Part shown: positions 17,864 through 27,635 of the stretch, one piece after another
Layout: each line of letters starts with the position of its first letter
How positions within the stretch are numbered: the stretch's first letter is position 1
Source: Halanaerobium salsuginis
Lineage (GTDB): Bacteria > Bacillota > Halanaerobiia > Halanaerobiales > Halanaerobiaceae
Assembly: GCF_900114545.1 (NCBI RefSeq)
Contig: NZ_FOTI01000006.1
Span: forward strand, 20,228 to 84,227
Reading direction: 5' to 3'
Length of the DNA: 64,000 bases
Program-made: the position numbers and the translations under genes
The notes under the pieces: generated by a model
What the model was told of the DNA's origin: nothing
Databases searched by the model: none
What the model saw: only the letters and a program-made list of their open reading frames with translations

Positions 17864-20656
17864 ATGAGTTATAAAGAAACGATTAATTTACCAAAAACAG
17901 ATTTCCCAATGCGGGCAAATCTAAGTGAAAGAGAAAATGAATTTCAACAATTATGGCAGAAAAAAAAGATTTATGAAAAAGCAGTAGCTAATCGGGAAGG
18001 AAATGAGCCTTTCATTTTGCATGATGGTCCTCCATATGCAAATGGTGATATTCATATTGGTCATGCTTTAAATAAAATTTTAAAAGATTTTATTACTCGC
18101 TTTGCTACTTTAAAAGGTTATTATTCTCCTTATGTTCCTGGCTGGGATACACATGGTTTGCCGATAGAACACCAGGTAACAAGTACTATGAGTGACGAAG
18201 CTAGAAAAGAAATGTCAGTAGCAGAATTAAGAGAGAAATGTACTAATTATGCGCTTAAATATGTTGATCGTCAAAAAGAACAATTTAAACGGCTTGGTAT
18301 TTGGGGAGAATGGGACAATCCTTATTTAACCTTAAATAAAGAGTACGAAGTTAAGCAAATTGAAATTTTTGGTGAAATGGCAAAAAGAGATCTTTTTTAT
18401 CGAGGTAAAAAGCCTGTTCACTGGTGCCCTAATTGTGAGACAGCGTTAGCAGAAGCTGAAGTAGAATATGGGGAAGATCGTGCACCATCAATTTATGTTA
18501 AATTTCCCCTTAAGGAGTCTCTGACTGTCGGAGAAGTAAATTTAGATCCAGCTGATAGCTATGTAGCAATCTGGACTACCACTCCCTGGACTCTACCTTC
18601 TAATTTAGCAATTACTTTCCATCCTGATTATTCGTATGTTGTTGTTAAGGTAGATGATGATAATTTAATTATGGCTGCTGACTTAGTTGATCAAGTAATG
18701 GCTAACTGTAAAATTGAAGATTATCAGATAATTAGTGAGAAGTTTAAAGCAGCTGAATTAGAAAATAAAAAATGTCGGCATCCCTTTTTAGATCGAGATT
18801 CATTATTAATTCTTGGTGATCATGTAACTTTAGATCAAGGTACCGGTTGTGTTCATACTGCTCCTGGTCATGGTAATGATGATTTTGTAGTTGGTCAAAA
18901 ATATGGGTTAGAACCATATGCTCCAATGGATAATAAAGGTTATTTTACCAAAGAAGCTGGGGAATTTTCTGGTAAGCATTATGATGAAGCCAACATTATG
19001 GTAACAGATAAACTGAAAGAAGCTGGGTTATTGATGAGCCTTAACTTTATTGATCACCAGTATCCTCACTGCTGGCGATGTAAGGGTAATTTGATTTTTA
19101 GAGCAACTGATCAATGGTTTGCTTCAATTGATGCTATTAAAGAAGAAACTTTACAGGCAATTGCAGATGTAGATTGGTACCCTAGCTGGGGTGAAGGCAG
19201 AATGACTAATATGATTGCTGATCGCTCTGATTGGTGTATTTCTCGTCAGAAAAAATGGGGAGTTCCTATTCCTATTTTTTATTGCGAAGAGTGTGGAACA
19301 GAAATTATTAATGACCAAACTTTAGATTCTGTTAAAGCAATTTTTGCTGAAGAAGGTTCTTCTGCCTGGTATGAACATTCAGCAGCTGAACTTTTGCCCG
19401 CTAATTATAAATGCCCAGAATGTGGAGCTGACCATTTTAGTAAAGAAGAAGATATTATGGATGTCTGGTTTGATTCTGGTTCCAGTCATAAAGCTGTTTT
19501 GGAAAGAAGAGAAAACTTAAGTTGGCCAGCAGAAGTTTATCTTGAAGGAACTGATCAGTATCGTGGTTGGTTTAATTCTTCTTTATTAACCTCTGTTGCA
19601 ACTACAGGAAGAGCTCCTTATAATCAAGTTATTACAAATGGTTTTACTGTTGATGATAAAGGTAATAAAATGTCAAAATCTCAGCGTAATGGAGTTTCAC
19701 CACAAAAAGTAATTGAGCAGTATGGAGCTGATATTTTAAGATTATTTGTTGCATCATCAGATTTTACTAATGACGTTAAAGTATCTGATAGAATGTTTAA
19801 ACAAAACTCAGAAGTATATCGGAGAATTAGAAATACCTATCGCTTTATTCTGGGTAACATCAATGATTTTGATTATAATAAAGATTATATTGAATATCAG
19901 GATCGTAAAGAGCTTGATCGCTGGTTGATGATTAGATTGCAAGATTTAATTAAAAAAGTTACTAAGGCATTTGAAACCTATGAATATCATAGAGTTTATC
20001 ATGATGTGCATAATTTTTGTGCTCTGGAGATGAGTTCTCTCTATATGGATATTACTAAAGATAGGCTGTATACTGATGGAACTGATTCGCTTAGTCGGAG
20101 AGCAGCTCAGAGTACTCTCTATGATATTTTAAAAACTCTGGTTGTTATTTTGGCACCAATTTTACCTCACACTTCAGAAGAAGTCTGGCAATTTTTACCT
20201 GCAGAAGATCGTGATACAGAAAGTGTCTTCTTAAAAGATTGGCCTGCAGTAAATGATAACTATTATGATGAACAGCTGACAGCTAAGTGGGATAAATTAT
20301 TAGCAGTTAGAAAAGATGTTTCTAAAGCATTAGAATTAGCTCGTTCTGATAAAAAAATTGGTAACTCACTTGAAGCAATGGTTGAACTCAAGACAGATTC
20401 AGCTGAGTGGCAAGAATTATTAGAGCAAGAGTTATTTCAATTAGCTGATTTATTTATCGTTTCTCAAGTAGAGTTAAGCAGCTCTTTAACCGAAGATACA
20501 GCACATCTTGGAGAAGAAACTTCGATTTTGGTAAAAGTTAAATCAGCTAAAGGAGATAAATGTGATCGCTGCTGGAAATATGATGAAACAGTAGGTGAAA
20601 TAACAGAGCATCCTGATATTTGCCAGAGATGTGCAGATGTTATTGATTCAGAGTAA
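17864..20656 (+). CDS. ileS: isoleucyl-tRNA synthetase
   Basis: Class I aminoacyl-tRNA synthetase charging tRNA-Ile. The HIGH motif is at residues 64-67 and KMSKS near residue 602. A CP1 editing domain lies between them ([10 protein letters not shown] segment), and a C-terminal zinc finger has CDRCW and CQRC pairs near residues 901-924. Length of 930 residues fits the bacterial type. AGGAGG precedes the ATG. Expression is controlled by the upstream T-box. Confidence 0.98.
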   Translation: MSYKETINLPKTDFPMRANLSERENEFQQLWQKKKIYEKAVANREGNEPFILHDGPPYANGDIHIGHALNKILKDFITRFATLKGYYSPYVPGWDTHGLPIEHQVTSTMSDEARKEMSVAELREKCTNYALKYVDRQKEQFKRLGIWGEWDNPYLTLNKEYEVKQIEIFGEMAKRDLFYRGKKPVHWCPNCETALAEAEVEYGEDRAPSIYVKFPLKESLTVGEVNLDPADSYVAIWTTTPWTLPSNLAITFHPDYSYVVVKVDDDNLIMAADLVDQVMANCKIEDYQIISEKFKAAELENKKCRHPFLDRDSLLILGDHVTLDQGTGCVHTAPGHGNDDFVVGQKYGLEPYAPMDNKGYFTKEAGEFSGKHYDEANIMVTDKLKEAGLLMSLNFIDHQYPHCWRCKGNLIFRATDQWFASIDAIKEETLQAIADVDWYPSWGEGRMTNMIADRSDWCISRQKKWGVPIPIFYCEECGTEIINDQTLDSVKAIFAEEGSSAWYEHSAAELLPANYKCPECGADHFSKEEDIMDVWFDSGSSHKAVLERRENLSWPAEVYLEGTDQYRGWFNSSLLTSVATTGRAPYNQVITNGFTVDDKGNKMSKSQRNGVSPQKVIEQYGADILRLFVASSDFTNDVKVSDRMFKQNSEVYRRIRNTYRFILGNINDFDYNKDYIEYQDRKELDRWLMIRLQDLIKKVTKAFETYEYHRVYHDVHNFCALEMSSLYMDITKDRLYTDGTDSLSRRAAQSTLYDILKTLVVILAPILPHTSEEVWQFLPAEDRDTESVFLKDWPAVNDNYYDEQLTAKWDKLLAVRKDVSKALELARSDKKIGNSLEAMVELKTDSAEWQELLEQELFQLADLFIVSQVELSSSLTEDTAHLGEETSILVKVKSAKGDKCDRCWKYDETVGEITEHPDICQRCADVIDSE

Positions 20657-20670
20657 ATATACTTAAATTA

Positions 20671-20699
20671 AAGGCAGCCATTTGGCTGCCTTTTTTTTA
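20671..20699 (+). terminator. rho-independent terminator after ileS
   Basis: GGCAGCC (20673-20679) pairs with GGCTGCC (20684-20690), followed by eight T. It separates ileS from the two-component operon. Confidence 0.92.
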
Positions 20700-20760
20700 A
20701 TCATTTTTTAATTTTTGACTGCTATACTTTTTAAGTAGAAATTAAGAAAGGGTGTTTTTA

Positions 20761-21441
20761 ATGAGGATCCTGGTTGTAGAGGATGAGAAAGACTTGGCTA
20801 AAGTCATTAAAAAAAAATTAAATCGAGAAAATTTTACTGTTGATCTTGCCTATGATGGTGAGAAAGCAATTGATTTAACAATTGTTAATGATTATGATTT
20901 GATTATCCTGGATATAATGATCCCCAAAAAAAGCGGTCTGGAAGTTTTAACTGAATTAAGAGATTGGAAAGACTCTACGCCAGTATTAATTTTAACTGCT
21001 CGTGATAGTATTGAAGACAAAGTAAAGGGATTAAATTTAGGAGCAGATGATTATTTGACTAAACCTTTTGCTTTTGCAGAATTGTTAGCCAGAATTAAAA
21101 CTATTTTCAGGCGAGGAATCAAAGAATACAGTAATATTTTAAAAAATGGCGATTTGACTCTCAATACAATTAATTATACTGTACAGCGCAAGCAAGAAAA
21201 AATTGATCTAACCAGCAAAGAATATTCATTATTAGAATATTTAATGCGTAATCGAGGCCATGTTTTGAGTCGCGGTCAAATTGAAGAACATGTCTGGGGA
21301 TATATGAGTGGTAATAGTTCTAATATAGTTGATGTTTATATTAGGTTTTTAAGGAAAAAAATTGATGAGGGGTTTTCAGAAAAGATAATTGAAACTGTCA
21401 GGGGTCGTGGCTATAGAATGAAGGTAATTAATGATGAATAG
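20761..21441 (+). CDS. OmpR/PhoB family response regulator
   Basis: DNA-binding response regulator of 226 residues. Receiver domain residues 1-115: acidic pocket E8/D9, phospho-acceptor D51, T79 and K101. A winged-helix DNA-binding domain covers about residues 128-224 (LTSKEYSLLEYLMRNRG and the terminal GRGYRM). The start is ATG 20761 after AAAGGGTG (20747-20754); a GTG at 20752 is inside that site. Its stop overlaps the kinase start, so the two are translationally coupled. Signal and target are unknown; the V-ATPase genes follow directly. Confidence 0.93.
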   Translation: MRILVVEDEKDLAKVIKKKLNRENFTVDLAYDGEKAIDLTIVNDYDLIILDIMIPKKSGLEVLTELRDWKDSTPVLILTARDSIEDKVKGLNLGADDYLTKPFAFAELLARIKTIFRRGIKEYSNILKNGDLTLNTINYTVQRKQEKIDLTSKEYSLLEYLMRNRGHVLSRGQIEEHVWGYMSGNSSNIVDVYIRFLRKKIDEGFSEKIIETVRGRGYRMKVINDE

Positions 21442-22861
21442 CAACTTGAGTTATAAAAAATTTCCTCTGAAAATTAATCTAACTATCTGGTATATGCTTA
21501 TTTTATTAATAGTTTTACTTTTTTTTAGTGCTGTTATTTATTTTAATTTAAAGACTCAATTAGAAACGGAAGCTAGAAATATTTTGCAGCTTGAAGTTAA
21601 TAATTTAAAAAATGAACTAGCTAATTTAACTCAAGCTGAATTTAATACTTATTCTAATCAGGCAGATCGTTATTACAATGATCCAGATATTGAGGTTTTC
21701 TTTTATAATCAGGCCGGTAAGTTAGAATCTGATTTAGAAATAAATCCATTTATTCCAGAAAGAATAAATGGAAAGCCGCGTTATAATATTATTGAATATC
21801 AAGGGCAGAAGTGGTCCTTTATGATTGATTCTTATCAGCTAAAAGGTAATAATATTCAACCTAAAGCTGGATATTTAATGGTTATTTATTCTTTAAAAAA
21901 AGAACAATTAATGCTGAAAAAGTTATTGCTAACTATGTTAATAATTATTCCGTTAACATTATTGCTGGCCAGTGGAGGAGGATATTTTCTTTCTAATCGG
22001 GCCTTAACAGCCATAGATATAATTTCAGCAACTGCTGAAAAGATAAGCCAGAGTAATCTCTCAAAAAGGATAGAAATAGCTCAACATCGGGAAGATGAAA
22101 TTGGTAGATTGGTAAAAACTTTAAATAATCTACTGGCTCGACTGGAAAATTCTTTTTACAGGCAGAAACAGTTTAATGCTGATGTTTCGCATGAACTAAG
22201 AACTCCAATTTCAGTAATTAAGGCTCATGTAGATGATGCACTAGAATTAGATCAGCACTTAACTACTGAACAGAAAAATATTTTTTTGACTATAAAAAAT
22301 CAAGTTGATCAAATGAATAGTATGATTTCACAAATGCTTATTTTAGCCAGAGCTGATGATAATAATGTTAAACTTGATAAAGAAAAATTTGATTTAATAA
22401 TAGTTATTGCAGCTGTAATTGAAGAAATGAATTTACAGGCTGCAGAAAAAGATATAAAAATAGAGAGTAATTTTAAACAGCAGAGTGAGTTTTTAGTAAA
22501 AGCAGATTTAAGTTTAATTACACAATTATTGTTAAATTTAGTTGATAATGCAATTAAATATACTAGATCTGGTGGTAAAATAAAAATTAGTTTAACTGAT
22601 TTAAATAATTATTATAAAATTAGTGTAATTGATAATGGAATTGGTATTAAGGATACTGATCTTAATAATATTTTTAAACGATTTTATAGAGTTGATAAAT
22701 CTCGGTCTCGTCAATATGGAGGAACAGGACTGGGTCTTTCTATTTGTAAATGGATAGTTGACATGCATGGTGGGGAAATAACTGTTAAAAGCAATTGGGG
22801 TTCTGGAACAGAATTCTCAGTTTTTCTGCTTAAAGAAAAAAGTTCTAGCGATTTTAACTAA
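21431..22861 (+). CDS. sensor histidine kinase with HAMP domain
   Basis: Membrane sensor kinase partner of the preceding regulator. Two membrane spans (about residues 18-40 and 165-187) flank an extracytoplasmic sensor of about 125 residues with no recognised domain. A HAMP domain follows (about 188-240), then the H-box DVSHELRTP with the phospho-histidine at about H254, the N-box NLVDNAIKYT, and the GIGIKD and GGTGLGLSI ATP-lid motifs. 476 residues. ATG 21434 is an equally possible start. Only 26 bases separate it from the first V-ATPase gene, with no terminator. Confidence 0.92.
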   Translation: MMNSNLSYKKFPLKINLTIWYMLILLIVLLFFSAVIYFNLKTQLETEARNILQLEVNNLKNELANLTQAEFNTYSNQADRYYNDPDIEVFFYNQAGKLESDLEINPFIPERINGKPRYNIIEYQGQKWSFMIDSYQLKGNNIQPKAGYLMVIYSLKKEQLMLKKLLLTMLIIIPLTLLLASGGGYFLSNRALTAIDIISATAEKISQSNLSKRIEIAQHREDEIGRLVKTLNNLLARLENSFYRQKQFNADVSHELRTPISVIKAHVDDALELDQHLTTEQKNIFLTIKNQVDQMNSMISQMLILARADDNNVKLDKEKFDLIIVIAAVIEEMNLQAAEKDIKIESNFKQQSEFLVKADLSLITQLLLNLVDNAIKYTRSGGKIKISLTDLNNYYKISVIDNGIGIKDTDLNNIFKRFYRVDKSRSRQYGGTGLGLSICKWIVDMHGGEITVKSNWGSGTEFSVFLLKEKSSSDFN

Positions 22862-22887
22862 GTTTTAGTGGGAAGAGGTGAGCAAAA

Positions 22888-23208
22888 ATGCAGGAAGAAT
22901 TAATTGAAGAAGTCATTAATATTGAAAAGCAAGCCAAAGAACTTAAAAATAGTACAGTTAAAGAAATTGAAGAATTAGAAGAAAAATATCAGCAGAGAAT
23001 GGATAAAGAAAAAAAATTAAAATTAGCTAAAGCAAAGCAAGATGGGCAAGAATTAGTAGAAAAAAAACAGGCTAATGCAGAAAAATTTGCAGATAACTTA
23101 ACTGAGGAAAGCAAAAAAGAGATTAAAGCTATAGAATCAGATTATCAGAAGATTAAAGATGACTTATTAAATGATTTTTTTAAAAGAATAATTAGTTCAG
23201 GAAGGTGA
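22888..23208 (+). CDS. V-type ATPase subunit H/G-like peripheral stalk protein
   Basis: A 106-residue, highly charged protein that is nearly all coiled coil, rich in Glu and Lys. It matches the small G/H stalk subunit (archaeal AhaH, Thermus G) that pairs with subunit E in the stator. Sequence conservation in this family is weak, so the call leans on composition, size and position as first gene of the V-ATPase cluster. Ribosome site AGAGGTGAG. The stop region overlaps the GGTGA ribosome site of the next gene. Confidence 0.8.
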   Translation: MQEELIEEVINIEKQAKELKNSTVKEIEELEEKYQQRMDKEKKLKLAKAKQDGQELVEKKQANAEKFADNLTEESKKEIKAIESDYQKIKDDLLNDFFKRIISSGR

Positions 23209-23213
23209 AAAAT

Positions 23214-24269
23214 ATGTCATTTGCTTTACAATATCCTGCTATTAATGCAAAAATTAAAGCGATTAGCAGTAAGATGTTAGCTGATAGTGATTTTGAAAAT
23301 CTGATTGAGCTAGATACAGTTCAAGCTGCTTTTAATTATCTTTATAATAACACTTATTATAAAGAAGATTTAGAAGAATTATCAGGCAAAGAAATTCATC
23401 GTCGTCAGTTAGAATTGAATCTTAAAAAAAGTATAATCTCAGCTGAAAATTTTTTAAAAAAATATCTGGGTTCTAATTCGAAAAAATTTATAGAACATTA
23501 TTTTAAGAAATATGAGATTGAAGATTTAAAAATCATTTTGCGGACAATCTTAATTGAAAATGAAGAAAATTATCTAGCAGATAATTTGGTTTATATTGAA
23601 CGAAATCCAGAAATAGATTTTCAAAATCTTGTTCAGGCTTCTTCATTTAATGATTTGCAATCTGCTTTAGCTGGGGTCAGATATGTTAATATTTTAAATG
23701 AATATGAAGACCAGTACCATAAAACTAAAAATCTTTTTCCAATTGAAATGTCATTAGATTTTTATTATTTTTCTACTCTAGATAAACTATCAAATAGATT
23801 ATCTAAAAATGACCGTAAATTCGCAAGGGAGATTGTGGGAACACAAATTGACTTATTAAACTTACAGTGGATTTATAGAATTAAACGTTATTATAATTTG
23901 TCTGCTGGAGAAATTTTAAATTATATTATTCCTTTTCATTTTAGAATTACTAAAGAAGAACTACATGATATGAGTCAGACTGATAAAGCAGCTGATTTAA
24001 ATAAATTTATTAGTTATACTCCCTATAAAAATCTTTTAGAAACAGCTATTAGAGAGGAAAATATAGTTTTTGAAAGATTTTTTCTTAACTATATTTTAAA
24101 TAGAGTAGAGAAAATAAAGACTAGTAGTTTTTTTAGTATAGCAAATGTAATTGCTTATTTATATATTAAAGAATATGAAGTGAGAGATATAGTAACAATT
24201 ATTGAGGGGGTAAGATACTCTTTAGCTAGAGAAGATATTAAAAAATATTTAATCCGGGAGGAGGTGTAA
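23214..24269 (+). CDS. V-type ATPase subunit C (central-stalk socket, d-like)
   Basis: Subunit C (eukaryotic d) couples the rotor shaft to the membrane ring. The all-helical 351-residue protein has the family's repeated FIEHYFKKYEIEDLKIILR-like segments and the ending typical of NtpC. I use ATG 23214, preceded by GGAAGGTGA; the in-frame GTG at 23205 is within that site. It lies before subunit I rather than between E and F, unlike the Thermus and Enterococcus order. Confidence 0.9.
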   Translation: MSFALQYPAINAKIKAISSKMLADSDFENLIELDTVQAAFNYLYNNTYYKEDLEELSGKEIHRRQLELNLKKSIISAENFLKKYLGSNSKKFIEHYFKKYEIEDLKIILRTILIENEENYLADNLVYIERNPEIDFQNLVQASSFNDLQSALAGVRYVNILNEYEDQYHKTKNLFPIEMSLDFYYFSTLDKLSNRLSKNDRKFAREIVGTQIDLLNLQWIYRIKRYYNLSAGEILNYIIPFHFRITKEELHDMSQTDKAADLNKFISYTPYKNLLETAIREENIVFERFFLNYILNRVEKIKTSSFFSIANVIAYLYIKEYEVRDIVTIIEGVRYSLAREDIKKYLIREEV

Positions 24270-24272
24270 ATA

Positions 24273-26192
24273 ATGGGAGTGAAAAAAGTAAAAAAGTTTC
24301 AAATTCTTGGATTAAAAAAACAAGTTGATTTAATAACAAAAGCTATAATCAAAAATAAACAGATTGAACTATTAAAAAAAGAAAAGTATGAACAAGAGTT
24401 TAAGGAATATAAGACTGAAAATCCTTATAAAGATTATTTTTCTCAAATTAGTGATATTTTTTCTAAGTTAAAGCTGGAATCAAATCAAGCAGAACTTGAT
24501 TTAATTGAAACAACTAAGCTTGATTTAAATCAGCTAGATAATTTTATTAATCCTATTCAGAATAAGTTAGACAAATTAGCGAGAATCAGTAAAAAGATTG
24601 ATCAGGAAGAAAAACGGCTGCAGAACTTAAAAAAACATATTTATTTAATGAGAAATATGGATGTTCAGCTAGAAGACTTGAAAAATTTATCTTATATAAC
24701 CCTGATTTTTGGTAGTTTGACTAAAGAGCGCTATAGCAGATTGATTGAAAATGTGACTAATTTACCTATTCTTGTGCTTGAAGTTAACAGCAATGAAGAA
24801 AGAGTCTGGTTTTTTACTTTTGCTAAAAAAGAATATGAAGAAAAAGCAATTGATATTCTTAAATCTGCCAATTTTGAACGGATTGAACTACCAGATCGAG
24901 TTACTGAACAGCCCCGTTCAATTCTTAAACAGGCAGACCATCGTCTGGAAAAAATAAAGATAATTAGAGAACAAATAAAGCTGGAATATGATAAATTAAA
25001 GCATCGCTATCAGGTAGAAATAAAAAATTATTATCAAAAATTACTCTTCTTAAATAAGATAAAAGAGATAGATAATCATTATTATGATGAAAGCAATTAT
25101 TTTTTCATGGTATCAGGTTGGATTAGTGAAGAAAACGAGGTTGAATTTAAACAGAAAATAGCTGACAAATATCCTGAGGTGATTTATACAAGCCAGAAAA
25201 TTAATGATATTGATGCTGAAAATCCTCCTACTATAATTGAAAATCCAGGTTGGGTAAAAGGCTTTTCTGCTCTGGTCAAATTATATGGTTTACCTAAATA
25301 TGGAGAACTTGATCCTTCTTTATTTTTTGCTGTAACTTATATCTTGCTATTTGGAATTATGTTTGGTGATTTAGGTCAGGGATTTATTTTTGCTTTGCTT
25401 GGCTATTTAATTATTAATCAGAAAATATCTTTTATTAAAGAAAAGTCTATTGGCCAGGTTCTAATGCTCCTAGGTGGTTCTTCGATGCTATTTGGTATTT
25501 TTTATGGTAGTGTTTTTAGTTTAGAATCAATAATTCCAGCTCTGGTTATTAAACCAATGGATAATATAATGAGCTGGCTTGGCTTTACTATTTTAATTGG
25601 TATTGTTCTGCTAATTATCGCTATGTTTTTTAATTTATTTAATTCTTTTAAAAATAAAGATTATCAGCAGGCTTTTTTTGCTGAAAGTGGTTTGAGTGGT
25701 TTGATTTTTTATTTATTTATTTTAGCTTCTTTAGCAGTTTATGCAATTAAAGGTAGTTTGCTTTTGCCATTATCATTAACAATATTAATTTCTGTTATAT
25801 TATTAGCTATTATTTTCCTTAAAGAGCCTTTAGGTAATTTAGTTGAAACAGGTAGTTTTAAGATTGAGCAAAGTCTGGGTAATTTCCTTTTAGAATCAGG
25901 TTTTGAAATTTTCGATATAGTGCTAAATTATTTTAGTAACACTCTTTCTTTTCTCAGGGTAGGAGCTTTTACTTTAAATCATTTTGGACTTTCAATGGCA
26001 GTTATTTTATTAATTAATATGGTAAGTAATCATGCTGGTAGTTTATTTATATTAGTACTTGGTAATTTAATAATTATGGTTTTAGAAGGAGTTGTAGTTG
26101 GTATTCAAATTCTCAGATTAGAGTTTTTTGAGATATTCTCTAAGTTTTATAGTGGAACAGGACGGGAATTTAATCCAATTAAGCTTAATTAA
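24273..26192 (+). CDS. V-type ATPase subunit I (a-like)
   Basis: Membrane stator subunit that forms the ion half-channels beside the K ring. The N-terminal half (about residues 1-340) is soluble and coiled-coil; the C-terminal half has about seven to eight membrane spans. It includes the FGIMFGDLGQGFIFALLGY segment and a C-terminal NTLSFLRVGAFTLNHFGLS helix, where the conserved arginine (R of FLRVGAF) is expected to act in ion transfer. 639 residues, normal. GGGAGGAGG precedes the ATG. Confidence 0.95.
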   Translation: MGVKKVKKFQILGLKKQVDLITKAIIKNKQIELLKKEKYEQEFKEYKTENPYKDYFSQISDIFSKLKLESNQAELDLIETTKLDLNQLDNFINPIQNKLDKLARISKKIDQEEKRLQNLKKHIYLMRNMDVQLEDLKNLSYITLIFGSLTKERYSRLIENVTNLPILVLEVNSNEERVWFFTFAKKEYEEKAIDILKSANFERIELPDRVTEQPRSILKQADHRLEKIKIIREQIKLEYDKLKHRYQVEIKNYYQKLLFLNKIKEIDNHYYDESNYFFMVSGWISEENEVEFKQKIADKYPEVIYTSQKINDIDAENPPTIIENPGWVKGFSALVKLYGLPKYGELDPSLFFAVTYILLFGIMFGDLGQGFIFALLGYLIINQKISFIKEKSIGQVLMLLGGSSMLFGIFYGSVFSLESIIPALVIKPMDNIMSWLGFTILIGIVLLIIAMFFNLFNSFKNKDYQQAFFAESGLSGLIFYLFILASLAVYAIKGSLLLPLSLTILISVILLAIIFLKEPLGNLVETGSFKIEQSLGNFLLESGFEIFDIVLNYFSNTLSFLRVGAFTLNHFGLSMAVILLINMVSNHAGSLFILVLGNLIIMVLEGVVVGIQILRLEFFEIFSKFYSGTGREFNPIKLN

Positions 26193-26217
26193 GTTGAGAT
26201 GTAAAGGAGAGAAAAAT

Positions 26218-26637
26218 ATGTTAGAAATTTTATTAACAGCAAGTTTATTTATTACATCATTTGTAGGAGGAATTATCATGCTAAAGAAAACAAATAGAAA
26301 TTGGGTAAAATATTCAGTAGCAGGAATTAATTTAATGTTATTAGTTGCACTTGTATTTTTTGGAATGAATTTTACAATGCCAGCAACTGCATATGCTGCT
26401 GGAGAAACTGTTAATGCAGGTTCAAGTATGGGACTTGGTTATTTAGCAGCTGGTCTGGCTGTTGGTTTAGCTTCAGTTGGTGCCGGTATTGCTGTAGGAA
26501 TAGCTGGTTCGGCAGCTATTGGTGCTATTAGTGAAAAACCAGAAATTTTAGGTAGAGCATTAATTATCATTGGTCTTGGTGAAGGTATTGCTATTTACGG
26601 TTTAATTATCTCTATTATTATCTTGGGAAGATTATAA
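26218..26637 (+). CDS. V-type ATPase subunit K (proteolipid rotor ring)
   Basis: Rotor-ring subunit that carries the transported ion. I use ATG 26218 after AAAGGAGAG (26202-26210); an upstream in-frame extension to 26128 overlaps subunit I and is rejected. The 139-residue protein has four hydrophobic stretches. The second pair (about residues 72-104 and 110-137) is the classical c-type hairpin, with the ion-binding glutamate E122 in GLGEGIAIYG. The first pair (1-22 and 30-50) has no such acid and ends in ATAYAAGE, which looks like a signal-peptidase site. The PETQ context seen in Enterococcus NtpK is absent, so Na+ versus H+ use is open. Confidence 0.93.
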   Translation: MLEILLTASLFITSFVGGIIMLKKTNRNWVKYSVAGINLMLLVALVFFGMNFTMPATAYAAGETVNAGSSMGLGYLAAGLAVGLASVGAGIAVGIAGSAAIGAISEKPEILGRALIIIGLGEGIAIYGLIISIIILGRL

Positions 26638-26662
26638 ATAGTAGTTAGCAAAGGGTGATTCT

Positions 26663-26974
26663 ATGAAAATCTATTGTATAAGTGATAATATTGATACTAA
26701 TGTTGGACTCCGTTTAGTAGGAATCAATGGTAAGGTTATTCATAGTCGAGAAGAAGTAATAGCAGAAATTAATCGGGTTAAAGATGACCCAGAAATTGGG
26801 ATTTTGCTGATTACTAGAAAATTAGCAGAATTGGTACCAGAACTGGTGGATGAGTTAAAATTATCAGCTGGGCTACCATTAATTTTGGAAATCCCTGATC
26901 GTCATGTTGACCCTGATCAGGATCAAGAATATATAACTAATTATGTTCAGGAATCAATTGGGATTAAACTTTAG
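26663..26974 (+). CDS. V-type ATPase subunit F
   Basis: Small Rossmann-like subunit of the central rotor stalk, 103 residues. The N-terminal KIYCISDN strand, the GLRLVG segment and the conserved IGILLITRKLAE core match the family. RBS AAAGGGTGAT precedes the ATG. It lies between K and E in this gene order. Confidence 0.92.
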   Translation: MKIYCISDNIDTNVGLRLVGINGKVIHSREEVIAEINRVKDDPEIGILLITRKLAELVPELVDELKLSAGLPLILEIPDRHVDPDQDQEYITNYVQESIGIKL

Positions 26975-26993
26975 TTAAAAGAGGTGAAAATTG

Positions 26994-27605
26994 ATGGATA
27001 TAGCTGAAAAGATAATGGCTATAAAAACAGAAATAATTGATGAAGTTAAAGCTGATAATTCTAGTCAGATTGAAGCTAAACGCCAGGAACTAGAAAACAA
27101 TTACGAAAACTTTCAACAGGATTTAAAAACACAGCAGGAAAGTATTTTAAAATCATATCAAAGTCAGGCTGATCAGAAAAGAGAACAAATTATTTCACGG
27201 GCTATTTTAAATAAAAAAAATAAACGCCGTTCTAAATTGAATGAATGTCTGGCAAATTTTATAACTGAATTAGAACAAAGATTAGCTGATTTTACATCAG
27301 ATCAGGATTATTATCTTTTTATTTTTAACTCAATTAAAAATTCTGCTTCTGCTCTGCCGGATAATAGATTTAAAATTTGGCTGCGCAAAGCAGATCAAAA
27401 TTTACTTGATGATCTAAAAAATTTACTTGAATTAGAAATGAAAGATTATGAGTTTGAGCTGTCAGTTTCAGATAGAGTAAAATCTGGAGGTTTTATTATT
27501 GAAACTTGTTCTAATCAGCAATTAATTGAAAATACTTTTGCTGCTTTAATTGATTCTTATAAAGAAGAAATTGCTATTGAATTAAAAAATCATATTTTAG
27601 AATAA
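26994..27605 (+). CDS. V-type ATPase subunit E (peripheral stalk)
   Basis: Stator subunit of 203 residues. The N-terminal half is a charged coiled coil (about residues 1-85) and the C-terminal half a mixed domain ending in the SGGFIIET segment typical of subunit E. ATG 26994 is preferred over TTG 26991 on spacing from GAGGTGA (26981-26987). It is expected to pair with the H/G subunit at 22888. Confidence 0.88.
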   Translation: MDIAEKIMAIKTEIIDEVKADNSSQIEAKRQELENNYENFQQDLKTQQESILKSYQSQADQKREQIISRAILNKKNKRRSKLNECLANFITELEQRLADFTSDQDYYLFIFNSIKNSASALPDNRFKIWLRKADQNLLDDLKNLLELEMKDYEFELSVSDRVKSGGFIIETCSNQQLIENTFAALIDSYKEEIAIELKNHILE

Positions 27606-27635
27606 ATAATTGAGGTTCTTTAGGAGTTGGTAACA

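Noticed and set aside
26128..26217. Longer N-terminus for V-ATPase subunit K.
   Set aside because: It would overlap the end of subunit I; ATG 26218 has a clear AAAGGAGAG site.
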